This document shows positions 25,372 through 32,157 of a stretch of 42,195 nt of DNA, in pieces. Positions within the stretch are counted from its first letter, which is position 1. Each line of letters opens with the position of its first letter. The position numbers and the translations under genes are program-made. The notes beneath the pieces were generated by a model, which saw only the letters and a program-made list of their open reading frames with translations, was not told the DNA's origin and ran no database searches. The DNA comes from a virus, in the IMG/VR virus record IMGVR_UViG_3300042458_000993, positions 1 through 42,195 of that record; one strand, written 5' to 3'.

Positions 25372-25751
25372 TATAGGCTACCTGTAATATCTCCAATTAC
25401 AGAGATGGTTCCAATCAAAGGTGTCCAAATTGTTTCTCCATCAATAGTTACTTGAAGGTCAAATGTTAATTCTGTTACAACTGACTTAAATCCAGTACCC
25501 CAGTATTTAGTAATACAGGCTGGAGCCATAATATCTACATATCCCTCTCCTGCCGTAACTTCCAGGGAATCAAGAGTGTCAGACTGAGGATCATAAGTAG
25601 TAGCCTCAAAGGTCCAATCAGAGGTATCAAAATATGTTACTTCATCATCTTCTAAAAATTCAATACGAAGCGGAGAGGTATCTCCTCTAACTATATTCCA
25701 TTTGATTCGAGCAGGATCTGCTCCAAATATCTCAGGTGAACAAAGATTCAT
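25371..25751 (-). CDS. BppU-like baseplate protein; leaderless start
   Basis: 126 residues from the ATG at 25751. 'IKWNIVRGDTSPLRIEFLE' and 'WTPLIGTISVIGDITG' match 14489-14905 and 22694-23068. TGG-TATAAT (hexamer 25763-25758) ends 6 bases before the ATG; an upstream in-frame start at 25808 would lie inside the terminator region and is rejected. First gene of the leftward tail block. Confidence 0.65.
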   Translation of the reverse strand: MNLCSPEIFGADPARIKWNIVRGDTSPLRIEFLEDDEVTYFDTSDWTFEATTYDPQSDTLDSLEVTAGEGYVDIMAPACITKYWGTGFKSVVTELTFDLQVTIDGETIWTPLIGTISVIGDITGSL

Positions 25752-25774
25752 AATGTGATTATACCATAAAAAAA

Positions 25775-25823
25775 GACTAGTACTCAGGCTGGTGGGTATG
25801 AGAGACAAACCAGAGTACTAGTC
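25775..25823 (-). terminator. Strong leftward terminator
   Basis: GACTAGTACTC (25775-25785) and GAGTACTAGTC (25813-25823) are perfect 11-bp inverted arms, with an inner CTGGT/ACCAG. On the minus strand the stem is followed by TTTTTTT. It ends transcripts coming from 26294-26022, immediately before the -10 of the tail block. Confidence 0.8.
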
Positions 25824-26021
25824 AGATTAAAGTATATCATATCAGTACAATTCGGACAGTGATATTTAAAGTTATAAAATTGTTATAATAGGTAATGTCC
25901 GTTTTGTCATAATAAGTCTTAATAGTCAGGATGTCGGATAGTGTATACTTAAAATATATAAGAAAAAAGAACTATCTTTAAGGTTTGTATTTACAAGATA
26001 TCTTATATATAGTATATAGAG
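25824..26021. other. AT-rich intergenic stretch, no gene seen
   Basis: About 200 bases with no convincing reading frame. It contains CGGACA...TGTCCG arms around an A/T-rich core (about 25850-25898), and several TATA-like strings in both directions. It could be an untranslated 3' region of the holin-like gene, or a regulatory/origin element; nothing decides. Confidence 0.4.
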
Positions 26022-26294
26022 TTATTTGGATTTGGCAATATATTCAATTAATATATCGTACATATGATCTAGTTTGGCTTTCATAACTTTATGATCTTCT
26101 TTCATTGCGCTACGACTGACATCTGCTTCATTGATACGAAGTTCTAGTCTTGAAATTTGGTCTTTCATTGATGATCCAGAATTCGGCTTAAGTTCGGCTA
26201 AATAGTGTTTAACAAGCCACTTGATTCCAAAGGCTATAGATGATACAATTGTAAGTATGGCTACGATAAGGGAAGCCCAGTCTTGGATTGTCAT
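26022..26294 (-). CDS. Holin-like / small membrane protein with coiled coil
   Basis: 90 residues from the ATG at 26294. One membrane helix ('WASLIVAILTIVSSIAFGI', about residues 5-24), then 'KWLVKHYLAELKPNSGSSMK' and a C-terminal amphipathic coiled coil ('ISRLELRINEADVSR'). This layout is common among actinophage membrane proteins annotated as holins or Rz-like. TTATAAT lies about nine bases upstream of the ATG. Sole gene between the tail block and the divergent operon. Confidence 0.6.
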   Translation of the reverse strand: MTIQDWASLIVAILTIVSSIAFGIKWLVKHYLAELKPNSGSSMKDQISRLELRINEADVSRSAMKEDHKVMKAKLDHMYDILIEYIAKSK

Positions 26295-26314
26295 AACTAT
26301 ATTATTATAAGGGG

Positions 26315-26320
26315 TATATT
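26315..26320 (+). promoter_or_regulatory. -10 element for a leaderless sulfotransferase-like mRNA
   Basis: TATATT, then CAAAAA, then the ATG at 26327: exactly 6 bases, as at the other leaderless genes. No TG extension and no clear -35, so weaker than the rest. Confidence 0.4.
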
Positions 26321-26326
26321 CAAAAA

Positions 26327-27031
26327 ATGAAAACAGCCATATATTTTCTCCATATTCCAAGAACATCTGGAGTCTTTATTAGAGATATCGTTTTGCCTCA
26401 TTCTGAAAAAAACCAAAAAACCTTTTTATCAACTCACAAAGTAAACATAGAATTACAAGAATTTAAAAACAAAGACTATATTTCTGGACATTATGGTCTT
26501 ACCCCAACACCTTATGCCTCAAAAACATTTACAATATTAAGAGATCCAGTAGAAAGATCTTTTAGTTATATGAAGTATATTTGGGAACATTTTTATAACT
26601 ATATGAGTATTGATGAAGCCTTTATGTTTTTTTTAACAAACAAAAATTTTATAAATGTTTTATCCAACCAGCAGTCCTATTTTTTAACATCGGATATTGA
26701 TATTGATGAATATAACAAAAATACAAATAGAATAGAAAAGCATGTTTCTTCTAACTGGTATCTAATTACAAAAAAAATAAGTAAAGATTCTGTTGTAGAA
26801 AGTATTAATAAAAATAATATAACTGTTTTATTTTTTGAAGATCCAGATCTGTACAAAAAAGTTTTTAGCATTTATGGATTAAATAATAATGACACAATTG
26901 GCTACAACAAAAAAGCAAATGAATCCGTAGAGACTGACTTAGAACTTTATAATAAATATTATGATAAAATATACGAAATAAATGAAATTGATATAGAGGT
27001 ATATAATACTTTAAAGGAGAAAATGAAATGA
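26327..27031 (+). CDS. Sulfotransferase-like protein
   Basis: 234 residues. 'FLHIPRTSGVFIRD' (residues 7-20) is the 5'-phosphosulfate-binding loop (HIPKTxG type). 'ILRDPVERSFSYM' (70-82) is the 3'-phosphate-binding motif. Together they indicate use of PAPS to sulfate a sugar or protein hydroxyl/amine, as in heparan 2-O-sulfotransferase-like families. Length is slightly short, with a very AT-rich, Lys/Asn-rich C-terminus. First gene of a six-gene overlapping operon. Confidence 0.75.
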   Translation: MKTAIYFLHIPRTSGVFIRDIVLPHSEKNQKTFLSTHKVNIELQEFKNKDYISGHYGLTPTPYASKTFTILRDPVERSFSYMKYIWEHFYNYMSIDEAFMFFLTNKNFINVLSNQQSYFLTSDIDIDEYNKNTNRIEKHVSSNWYLITKKISKDSVVESINKNNITVLFFEDPDLYKKVFSIYGLNNNDTIGYNKKANESVETDLELYNKYYDKIYEINEIDIEVYNTLKEKMK

Positions 27032-27612
27032 CAGAGTTTAGCAAAGAAAACCCTTGGAGAATAAACAACTTTGGTTTTGTTTTTGTTGATAGTATAAAAA
27101 AAGAAATAACAGAATATGTTGAAGAGTGGTTAATAGATACATCTAGACAAGAAAAGTTCCAATCGCACGAAAAAACCTTTATGTATCAATTAAAAGAACT
27201 TGATTATGAGTGGAACTTAAAAGATAAAATAAATTCAACTTCACCGAACAACTTTAAAACAAAAGAAGCCAATGATGAAATAAAAAATATATATAAAAAA
27301 CTTGAAGAACTTGTGGTAGGAAAAGTAATAAGGTCGGAAGTTATAAATCTGTTGCCAAACAGCAGAATAAGAACACACAAAGACAGATCAGACCTTTTGT
27401 ATGTGTCAAGAAGGTTTCACATACCTATTTTAACAAATAAAGAATGTACATTTACAGTTGAACGAGAGGTTTTTCAATTGGAGTCATCTACTTTGTACGA
27501 GTTAAACAATAGAAAATATCATTCAGTGGAAAATAGTAGCAATGAAAACAGAGTTCATCTAATAATTGACGTACTTCCAATTCAGTACATAGGTAATGTA
27601 GAATTTTTATGA
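27028..27612 (+). CDS. Aspartyl/asparaginyl beta-hydroxylase-like oxygenase
   Basis: 194 residues. 'NLLPNSRIRTHKDR' (iron ligand H117, D119), 'RRFHIPILTNKEC' (128-140), 'YELNNRKYHSVEN' (distal H165, N169) and 'RVHLIIDVLP' (R175, H177) are the Asp_Arg_Hydrox motifs in order. A 2OG dioxygenase of a different branch from those at 1.7-9.6 kb. ATGA overlaps on both sides. Confidence 0.8.
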   Translation: MTEFSKENPWRINNFGFVFVDSIKKEITEYVEEWLIDTSRQEKFQSHEKTFMYQLKELDYEWNLKDKINSTSPNNFKTKEANDEIKNIYKKLEELVVGKVIRSEVINLLPNSRIRTHKDRSDLLYVSRRFHIPILTNKECTFTVEREVFQLESSTLYELNNRKYHSVENSSNENRVHLIIDVLPIQYIGNVEFL

Positions 27613-27842
27613 TAAACGATAACTTTGATGGTTGCCCCTTTTGCATAACTACCTGGATGTGCGATGGTCCACACATACCCTTTAAAGATATGAATAACTA
27701 TCTTAACCATAGAGAATATACTAAAGAATACTATATGCTTGCAACTTTGGACGAAATTAAAAAATATAGTAAAGAGTTCGAACTTGACTTGTCTGTCCTT
27801 TCGGATAGAATTAGAAAGATGATGGAGGGAAGACAGACATGA
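27609..27842 (+). CDS. Small CPFC-containing protein
   Basis: 77 residues. 'DGCPFCITTWMCDGPHI' near the start could bind a metal (three Cys and a His) or act in thiol redox, followed by a charged helical half. Not recognised. Coupled by ATGA to both neighbours. Confidence 0.5.
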   Translation: MINDNFDGCPFCITTWMCDGPHIPFKDMNNYLNHREYTKEYYMLATLDEIKKYSKEFELDLSVLSDRIRKMMEGRQT

Positions 27843-28609
27843 TAGATTCTATACTTGAGACTCTTGAGCATTCTAAGAATTTAATTATCTCCCCCGATAT
27901 GGATGGCTTTATGACCGCAAAATTAATAGAGCGTTTTAACGGTTCGAAAATAGTAGGATCATATGATAAGAACATCTTGTGTCTCGCCGACGGGATCAAT
28001 CCAGAAGAATGTTTGTTTGTCGACTGCGATATGAATCGACAAGAGTATGTATCTCTCGGAAATCATATGCGCTTACTCGACGATAATATGTCAGTCGAGT
28101 CGTTTAATCCGAATGTACACTTCGGCGTGACGACATATACTGACAAGTTTCCATATGCAACCGCTTTTTTGATAAGTTTCGCAACAGAGGTTCAAACCTC
28201 CGACTCTGACCTTATACGCATGGCTTTCGCTGATTCAACTCTAAAGAATATGGAGAAGTACAGCGACAACATGCGAAATTGGTCTACACGGATGGATCAT
28301 CCTGCAGTAAAGTACATAACAGACAATTCGGACATTGCACGGGATAACGATAGAGATGCAAGATTTGAATATGTAGACCAAGCATTTGTATCTAAAAGAT
28401 ACGGCAAGGAAAGATACATAGATACCCTTAATAAGGCCCTAGAAGGCCAGGAGATGAGTTTTGAGCCACTAGTCCAGGGTAGTAAGTATATGTCAGACAA
28501 AGTAGGTTTAAACACCGTATTAAGATATAATAAAGATATAATCTCATATGCTGAAATCTTTGGTGGCGAGTATAGCGTTACATATGATCAGGAGATAGAG
28601 TGGAAGTAG
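27839..28609 (+). CDS. Possible DHH-like phosphoesterase
   Basis: 256 residues. 'ISPDMDGFMTAKLIERF' (about 18-34) and 'CLFVDCDMNRQEYVSLGNH' (about 58-76) recall the DxDG and D-x-D...H metal-binding motifs of DHH phosphodiesterases (RecJ/nanoRNase group), but the canonical DHH triplet is not present. The 5' third has more CG dinucleotides than its neighbours, hinting at a separate origin. Assignment tentative. Confidence 0.4.
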   Translation: MIDSILETLEHSKNLIISPDMDGFMTAKLIERFNGSKIVGSYDKNILCLADGINPEECLFVDCDMNRQEYVSLGNHMRLLDDNMSVESFNPNVHFGVTTYTDKFPYATAFLISFATEVQTSDSDLIRMAFADSTLKNMEKYSDNMRNWSTRMDHPAVKYITDNSDIARDNDRDARFEYVDQAFVSKRYGKERYIDTLNKALEGQEMSFEPLVQGSKYMSDKVGLNTVLRYNKDIISYAEIFGGEYSVTYDQEIEWK

Positions 28610-29496
28610 AGTTTTATAATAAGGATGCTAGGGATGTGTTTCTTTCGCCAAAAAGCGTAGATCTTTTTTTAATTCACCCGCCGTATTTTAAAATGACAAA
28701 TAACAACGAATACGGTGGTGACTCAAACCTTCAAATACATAATTTAAGAGACCAAGAAGAGTTTAGTCAGTCTATGATTAAATATCTTAAGAATATGGAA
28801 GATGCCCTCAAGAATGATGGAAACATTCTTCTTATTATTCCAAACTGCCACGATGGTATTTTAGGTATTGCAGATATTATAAAAAATACAAACCTTTTTA
28901 TTGATAAGATTATTATGTGGCATTTCGGCAAAGTGGATTTAGCAATTAAGAATCAATATATGGCAAACCTTATTTTACAGATACGTAAAGATAAAAATTT
29001 TCAATATCCTGTGCCTGGGCTAAATAGTTTAGTTATAGATCAGCCTTGGATTTTTACCGATGTCTCCAAATATCAGGATTCGGCATTTGTTTACGATGGT
29101 TTTCCAAAAGAAATATCAGATACTCTTATAGAGGCTTTTTCTAAAGAGGGTGATACTGTAGCAGATATCTTTGGTGGAACAGGGACTACCATTATCTCTG
29201 CCCTGGAAAAAAATAGAAAAGCGATATATAGCGATGCCTCTATAGACCAGTTCAATTTGGCAAAAAGACGAGTTTATGATACAATTGGATATAAAGAAAA
29301 GGATAAAAATATGACAAAAGAAGAAGCAGTAAAGATTATGTTAGATAGCATCAATGCGGACAACTTGGCTTTAGGCCTTCAGGCTGGTTTAAGAGAAGAA
29401 GATATCAAGATGCAAATTGAACAAAGCCAGCCAAGCCTTAGTTTTATGATGTCAAATATTTATGACCTATTGAAGCAAAAAGAAATTATTGCTTAG
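28600..29496 (+). CDS. DNA N4/N6 methyltransferase-like protein with variant HPPY motif
   Basis: 298 residues from a GTG at 28600 with GGAG five bases upstream. Motif IV is 'LFLIHPPYF' (H26 in place of the usual Asp/Asn/Ser), and motif I 'VADIFGGTGTT' comes later (about 187-197): the beta-class order. 'DASIDQFNLAKRRV' follows as motif II-like. The last ~70 residues are an added helical tail. It could protect phage DNA by methylation, or have lost activity because of H26. No partner restriction gene is seen. Confidence 0.65.
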   Translation: MEVEFYNKDARDVFLSPKSVDLFLIHPPYFKMTNNNEYGGDSNLQIHNLRDQEEFSQSMIKYLKNMEDALKNDGNILLIIPNCHDGILGIADIIKNTNLFIDKIIMWHFGKVDLAIKNQYMANLILQIRKDKNFQYPVPGLNSLVIDQPWIFTDVSKYQDSAFVYDGFPKEISDTLIEAFSKEGDTVADIFGGTGTTIISALEKNRKAIYSDASIDQFNLAKRRVYDTIGYKEKDKNMTKEEAVKIMLDSINADNLALGLQAGLREEDIKMQIEQSQPSLSFMMSNIYDLLKQKEIIA

Positions 29497-29505
29497 TATT
29501 TAAAT

Positions 29506-29706
29506 ATGTCAGATGATGTTAGGTTTATTGACTTATTTGATCCTAATCAACCAAGATCAGATCGTGAACTAATTGAGTCCCGCTTAAAAATATGTAATGG
29601 GTGTGAGTGGTTTAAGAAGTCCCTTGCAAAATGCAGAAAGTGTGGATGCTTTATGAAACTAAAGACAACGCTTCAAGATGCAAAGTGTCCTATCGATAAG
29701 TGGTAA
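29506..29706 (+). CDS. DUF6171-like zinc-ribbon protein
   Basis: 66 residues. 'ICNGCEWFKKSLAKCRKCG' then 'CFMKLKTTLQDAKCPIDKW', the same domain as 20192-20431 but on the other strand and in another operon. Last gene of the rightward operon; only six bases separate its stop from the convergent gene's stop, with no visible terminator. Confidence 0.65.
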   Translation: MSDDVRFIDLFDPNQPRSDRELIESRLKICNGCEWFKKSLAKCRKCGCFMKLKTTLQDAKCPIDKW

Positions 29707-29712
29707 CAAACC

Positions 29713-29901
29713 TTATTTGCAAGAACAGTCAGCGCAGCAGGTTTCTGAAAATAATTTTACAGCCAAGGATGAGTCTTCTGTTGGTCTACCCAAATCTTCC
29801 CAAAACATTTCTCTGCCGATATTGTCTGTTTCTGGTATAGGGTTTGATTCAAACTGGAATTCTGGATCCCAGGCTTTTTCTAGATTCTCTAATATTCCCA
29901 T
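29713..29901 (-). CDS. Small protein with Cys-rich end; leaderless start
   Basis: 62 residues from the ATG at 29901. 'EKAWDPEFQFESNPIPETDN' is acidic, and the end 'CCADCSCK' carries four Cys. TG-TATAAT (hexamer 29913-29908) ends 6 bases before the ATG. The alternative ATG at 29919 would lie before this promoter. Not recognised. Confidence 0.5.
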   Translation of the reverse strand: MGILENLEKAWDPEFQFESNPIPETDNIGREMFWEDLGRPTEDSSLAVKLFSETCCADCSCK

Positions 29902-29907
29902 GAATTC

Positions 29908-29915
29908 ATTATACA
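29908..29915 (-). promoter_or_regulatory. -10 element for a leaderless mRNA
   Basis: TG-TATAAT, GAATTC, ATG. AT-rich upstream sequence but no clear -35. Confidence 0.5.
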
Positions 29916-29919
29916 GCAA

Positions 29920-30141
29920 AATCTGAAAAATTTTGTAAATTCAAATAGCCTAAAATCTGAATATTTTGTTCAGATGTATGATGCAGTATTTTAAATAGTG
30001 CAGGATAAAAATATAGTGAGCACATAAGCGATCTTGTTTTATTTATGTCAAATTAATGCTAGTTTATTTTTATTTACTAGGAGGTACCAATATTTTTTAT
30101 CTTAATACTGGCACCCACCTAATAAATATCACTGGGTGAGG
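29920..30141. other. Non-coding stretch with a long imperfect hairpin
   Basis: No gene seen. GGTACCAATATT and AATACTGGCACC (about 30083-30116) pair with two mismatches around TTTTATCTT, extended by AGG/CCT on the outside (30080-30121). It follows the leftward gene ending at 30142, so it may terminate or process that transcript, though no T-run follows. CTAGT/ACTAG arms lie next to it. Confidence 0.5.
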
Positions 30142-30432
30142 CTAACTAACTTTTGTAAGTATAGGGGTCACCTTGCGATCTAGATACGCTTTCATTTGCT
30201 TAGTTTCTTTTTGTTGTTTTAGGTCTATATTAGCAATACCTAAATCTTTTAATACTTTAGATGTTTCTATTACTATAGTTTTAGCAAATGCAACACCTAA
30301 TAGTTTTAGTCCTAAAGGAATTGCGACTACTGCACCAATAACTAGCACCATAGTAACTACGGCACCAAAGATTAGAAAATATCCTAACCAATCAAAGAAT
30401 ACACTAAACGGATTTGTAAACCAATCAAACAT
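30142..30432 (-). CDS. Small membrane protein
   Basis: 96 residues. A hydrophobic segment 'LGYFLIFGAVVTMVLVIGAV' continues into 'VAIPLGLKLLGVAF' (about residues 16-50), long enough for one or two helices, then a basic amphipathic helix ('KQQKETKQMKAYLDRK'). Not recognised. SD TAGGAG. Downstream member of the leftward small-gene operon. Confidence 0.55.
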   Translation of the reverse strand: MFDWFTNPFSVFFDWLGYFLIFGAVVTMVLVIGAVVAIPLGLKLLGVAFAKTIVIETSKVLKDLGIANIDLKQQKETKQMKAYLDRKVTPILTKVS

Positions 30433-30439
30433 TTATCTC

Positions 30440-30640
30440 CTAGTCAGATGTAGTAAGTGTTGATACGGGTGTGAGTGAGTCTAGGTAATCTTGTCTTACC
30501 TTAGACATAACTCTATCTATTTGTGCATAAGCATTAGCGCACTTATAGCAATAGGTCTCTGTGTTAATGCCTAACATAAAGGCATCTGTTCCACTATAGA
30601 CTAACTCTGTTGATTTGCAGTTTATAACTTGGCATTTCAT
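30440..30640 (-). CDS. Small zinc-finger-like protein
   Basis: 66 residues. 'CQVINCKSTELVYSGTDAF' then 'ETYCYKCANAY': four cysteines in two pairs suggest a zinc ribbon. No homologue recognised. Confidence 0.5.
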   Translation of the reverse strand: MKCQVINCKSTELVYSGTDAFMLGINTETYCYKCANAYAQIDRVMSKVRQDYLDSLTPVSTLTTSD

Positions 30641-30644
30641 TTAT

Positions 30645-30749
30645 TTATCTCTTTTCTTTTGTGCATAAGCAGGGGTTAATAGTTATTTGTTTTCCTTTTT
30701 GTGTAACTACCGCAAGGGTGCTACATTGTGAGCATAGATATATGTGCAT
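30645..30749 (-). CDS. 34-residue Cys-rich peptide
   Basis: ATG at 30749, one base after the upstream stop. Peptide begins 'MHIYLCSQCSTLAVVTQK' and has a second Cys pair near the end ('CLCTK'), a minimal zinc-ribbon pattern. An in-frame GTG at 30761 is possible. Confidence 0.4.
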   Translation of the reverse strand: MHIYLCSQCSTLAVVTQKGKQITINPCLCTKEKR

Positions 30750-30750
30750 A

Positions 30751-30843
30751 TTAGTATTCACTATCCTTATCTAGTATGGTAGGGATAAGGACTAGTATAG
30801 TGCCTAGCACTGACAAGGCTATTAGTATAATAGGTAGGCTCAT
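30751..30843 (-). CDS. 30-residue single-helix membrane peptide
   Basis: 'MSLPIILIALSVLGTILVLI' then 'PTILDKDSEY'. One transmembrane helix with an acidic tail. TAATG overlap with the gene upstream. Function unknown. Confidence 0.45.
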   Translation of the reverse strand: MSLPIILIALSVLGTILVLIPTILDKDSEY

Positions 30844-30962
30844 TAGTTACCCCCGAAAATAAAGGCTAGGGCTATGGCTATACCTAACCCTATGAATGCA
30901 CCTATAGGGGCATAGTCTGCATTCTCATCTAGCCAATCAATTATTGATGTAAATGGATTCAT
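30843..30962 (-). CDS. 39-residue membrane peptide
   Basis: 'MNPFTSIIDWLDENADYAPI' then a hydrophobic 'GAFIGLGIAIALAFIFGGN'. A short amphipathic start and one membrane helix. Stop overlaps the next start. Confidence 0.45.
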   Translation of the reverse strand: MNPFTSIIDWLDENADYAPIGAFIGLGIAIALAFIFGGN

Positions 30963-30964
30963 AT

Positions 30965-31144
30965 TTACTTACCTACCTTAGATAATGCCATATATCGCTC
31001 AACGATAACCTTAGCCTTATCAAACCCATACTTATCGTTTAGAATAGCGCATTGGCGTAGTGTCAATGCATAGTTAGTAGGGTTATTTACTGATAGTGCA
31101 GATGAGCCAAACTCTTCTGCTATTTCGTTATATATAGTGTTCAT
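30965..31144 (-). CDS. Small soluble protein, first gene of the leftward small-gene operon
   Basis: 59 residues: 'MNTIYNEIAEEFGSSALSVN' then 'LRQCAILNDKYGFDKAKVIV'. Mostly helical. AAAGG ribosome site; two promoters with structured leaders lie upstream (31304-31332 and 31474-31502). Confidence 0.5.
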   Translation of the reverse strand: MNTIYNEIAEEFGSSALSVNNPTNYALTLRQCAILNDKYGFDKAKVIVERYMALSKVGK

Positions 31145-31211
31145 ATTTAGTGAACCTTTCTTTTAATGCGATATCTATTTGATACCTTTTTTGTTGCCTA
31201 GTGTTATTTGC

Positions 31212-31297
31212 TCTTATTTGCTACGCTCACCCGATAATCGGTTTATTTGGTAGGCTCAGAGGCTCAACTAGGATTTCTATTATTTAATTTTTTGTAT
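31212..31297 (-). promoter_or_regulatory. Paired-repeat leader element, copy C
   Basis: Downstream of a TAGACA-17-TAGTAT promoter, the transcript would carry AATTAAATA, then TGAGCCTACCAAATAA (31258-31243), a small dyad CCGAT-TATCGG, and TGAGCGTAGCAAATAA (31229-31214). Same order as copies A (33227-33310) and B (31385-31467). Confidence 0.65.
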
Positions 31298-31303
31298 GTA
31301 GTA

Positions 31304-31332
31304 ATACTAACATACATTTCCCGTACTGTCTA
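31304..31332 (-). promoter_or_regulatory. Sigma-70-type leftward promoter, proximal
   Basis: TAGACA (31332-31327), 17-bp spacer, TGT-TAGTAT (31309-31304). Predicted start 31297. Confidence 0.6.
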
Positions 31333-31384
31333 GTATACTAACCAGTAGTCTCACTATGTGGAGCGTGGGATATGTGATTTAGGT

Positions 31385-31467
31385 TACTTATTCGCTACGC
31401 TCATATAACAATTCGTTATCTTATTTGGTAGGCTCATAACCTTTTATCTCTATTTAATTTTTCTTAT
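31385..31467 (-). promoter_or_regulatory. Paired-repeat leader element, copy B
   Basis: From a predicted +1 at 31467: AATTAAATA near +9, TGAGCCTACCAAATAA at about +32 (31436-31421), hairpin ATAAC-GAATT-GTTAT, then TGAGCGTAGCGAATAA at about +65 (31403-31388). Confidence 0.65.
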
Positions 31468-31473
31468 ACTAGT

Positions 31474-31502
31474 ATAATAACACATCTACCCCTAAAAGTC
31501 AA
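31474..31502 (-). promoter_or_regulatory. Sigma-70-type leftward promoter, distal
   Basis: TTGACT (31502-31497), 17-bp spacer, TGT-TATTAT (31479-31474). A TGTGA-N6-TCACA palindrome is centred about 64 bases upstream of the predicted start. Confidence 0.7.
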
Positions 31503-31523
31503 GCACCCTATAGGCGTGTCGTG

Positions 31524-31539
31524 TGTGATATGCATCACA
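31524..31539. promoter_or_regulatory. CRP/GlxR-like palindrome 1
   Basis: TGTGA-TATGCA-TCACA, between divergent operons. Confidence 0.6.
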
Positions 31540-31550
31540 TAGCACGTGCC

Positions 31551-31570
31551 TGTGGATAACCTGTGGATAA
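31551..31570. promoter_or_regulatory. Two DnaA-box-like nonamers
   Basis: TGTGGATAA at 31551-31559 and 31562-31570, the exact complement of the TTATCCACA consensus, 11 bp apart. Confidence 0.6.
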
Positions 31571-31606
31571 CCTGCTACATAAGCCCTGCTCAGCGCACCC
31601 CCTCAA

Positions 31607-31638
31607 TGTGACTTGTATCATATGTGATACGCATCACA
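31607..31638. promoter_or_regulatory. Overlapping CRP/GlxR-like palindromes
   Basis: TGTGA-CTTGTA-TCATA (imperfect, 31607-31622) runs straight into TGTGA-TACGCA-TCACA (31623-31638), about 69 bases upstream of the next predicted transcription start. Confidence 0.55.
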
Positions 31639-31671
31639 ATGTCCGATTTATACCTTTTATACCCTACTAAA

Positions 31672-31693
31672 TGTCAGACCCCCCTGCTACACT
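31672..31693 (+). promoter_or_regulatory. TGTCAG-type promoter P1
   Basis: TGTCAG (31672-31677), 10-bp C-rich spacer, TACACT (31688-31693). Predicted +1 A at 31700. Confidence 0.7.
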
Positions 31694-31699
31694 TACAGT

Positions 31700-31726
31700 A
31701 TAAAGAAAGTTAATCAAAGTGATTAA
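31700..31726 (+). promoter_or_regulatory. 5'-terminal triloop hairpin leader, copy 1
   Basis: The mRNA would begin AUAAAGAAAG followed by TTAATCA-AAG-TGATTAA (31710-31726), a perfect 7-bp stem with a three-base loop, then AGAAAGGAG. Confidence 0.6.
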
Positions 31727-31744
31727 ACTAGAAAGGAGTCAGAA

Positions 31745-31915
31745 ATGACTAACAGAATATTTGAGCAGGGTAATAGCCCTCTAATGAACGAATACTTAGG
31801 ATATGTAAAATGCTCTAAGTGTGAAAGAGTTACAGCGTGGGAAACCTGCGTAATGTGCTTACCACTTCCAGAGCAACGCTCTTGCGCTTGCGATAACGAG
31901 TATTGCTACTGCTAA
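31745..31915 (+). CDS. 56-residue Cys-rich zinc-binding protein
   Basis: Three Cys pairs: 'KCSKCERVTAWETCVMC', then 'CACDNEYCYC'. Probably binds one or two zinc ions. AGAAAGGAG ribosome site. First gene after P1. Confidence 0.55.
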   Translation: MTNRIFEQGNSPLMNEYLGYVKCSKCERVTAWETCVMCLPLPEQRSCACDNEYCYC

Positions 31916-31974
31916 TAAAATAAAAAAACTTAATAAAATAAAATTAACTAATAAAAAAAGAAAGGTTGTCAAAA

Positions 31975-32157
31975 ATGATAACACTAAATGAAATAACAAA
32001 ATGCGTTGAGCATAACCCTATGAAATCTGCTATCTCTAATGTAGGAGATGAGCAATTTACTTTCTGCCAAAATTGTGAGCAGAATATAGAGCGTTGGTAT
32101 AACGATACCGACCCTGAGCGTCTACCTATGTGGACAGATTGGAAAGTGTCTAACTAA
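31975..32157 (+). CDS. Small zinc-finger-like protein
   Basis: 60 residues from the ATG at 31975 (AAAGG in front; an in-frame TTG at 31966 is less likely). 'KCVEH' and 'FCQNCEQNIERWY' give a C-x2-H plus C-x2-C pattern. Next gene starts within its stop (TAATG). Confidence 0.5.
   Translation: MITLNEITKCVEHNPMKSAISNVGDEQFTFCQNCEQNIERWYNDTDPERLPMWTDWKVSN

Noticed and set aside
25824-26021. Short frames in the AT-rich gap
   Set aside because: The longest are about a dozen codons, with no ribosome site or coupling.
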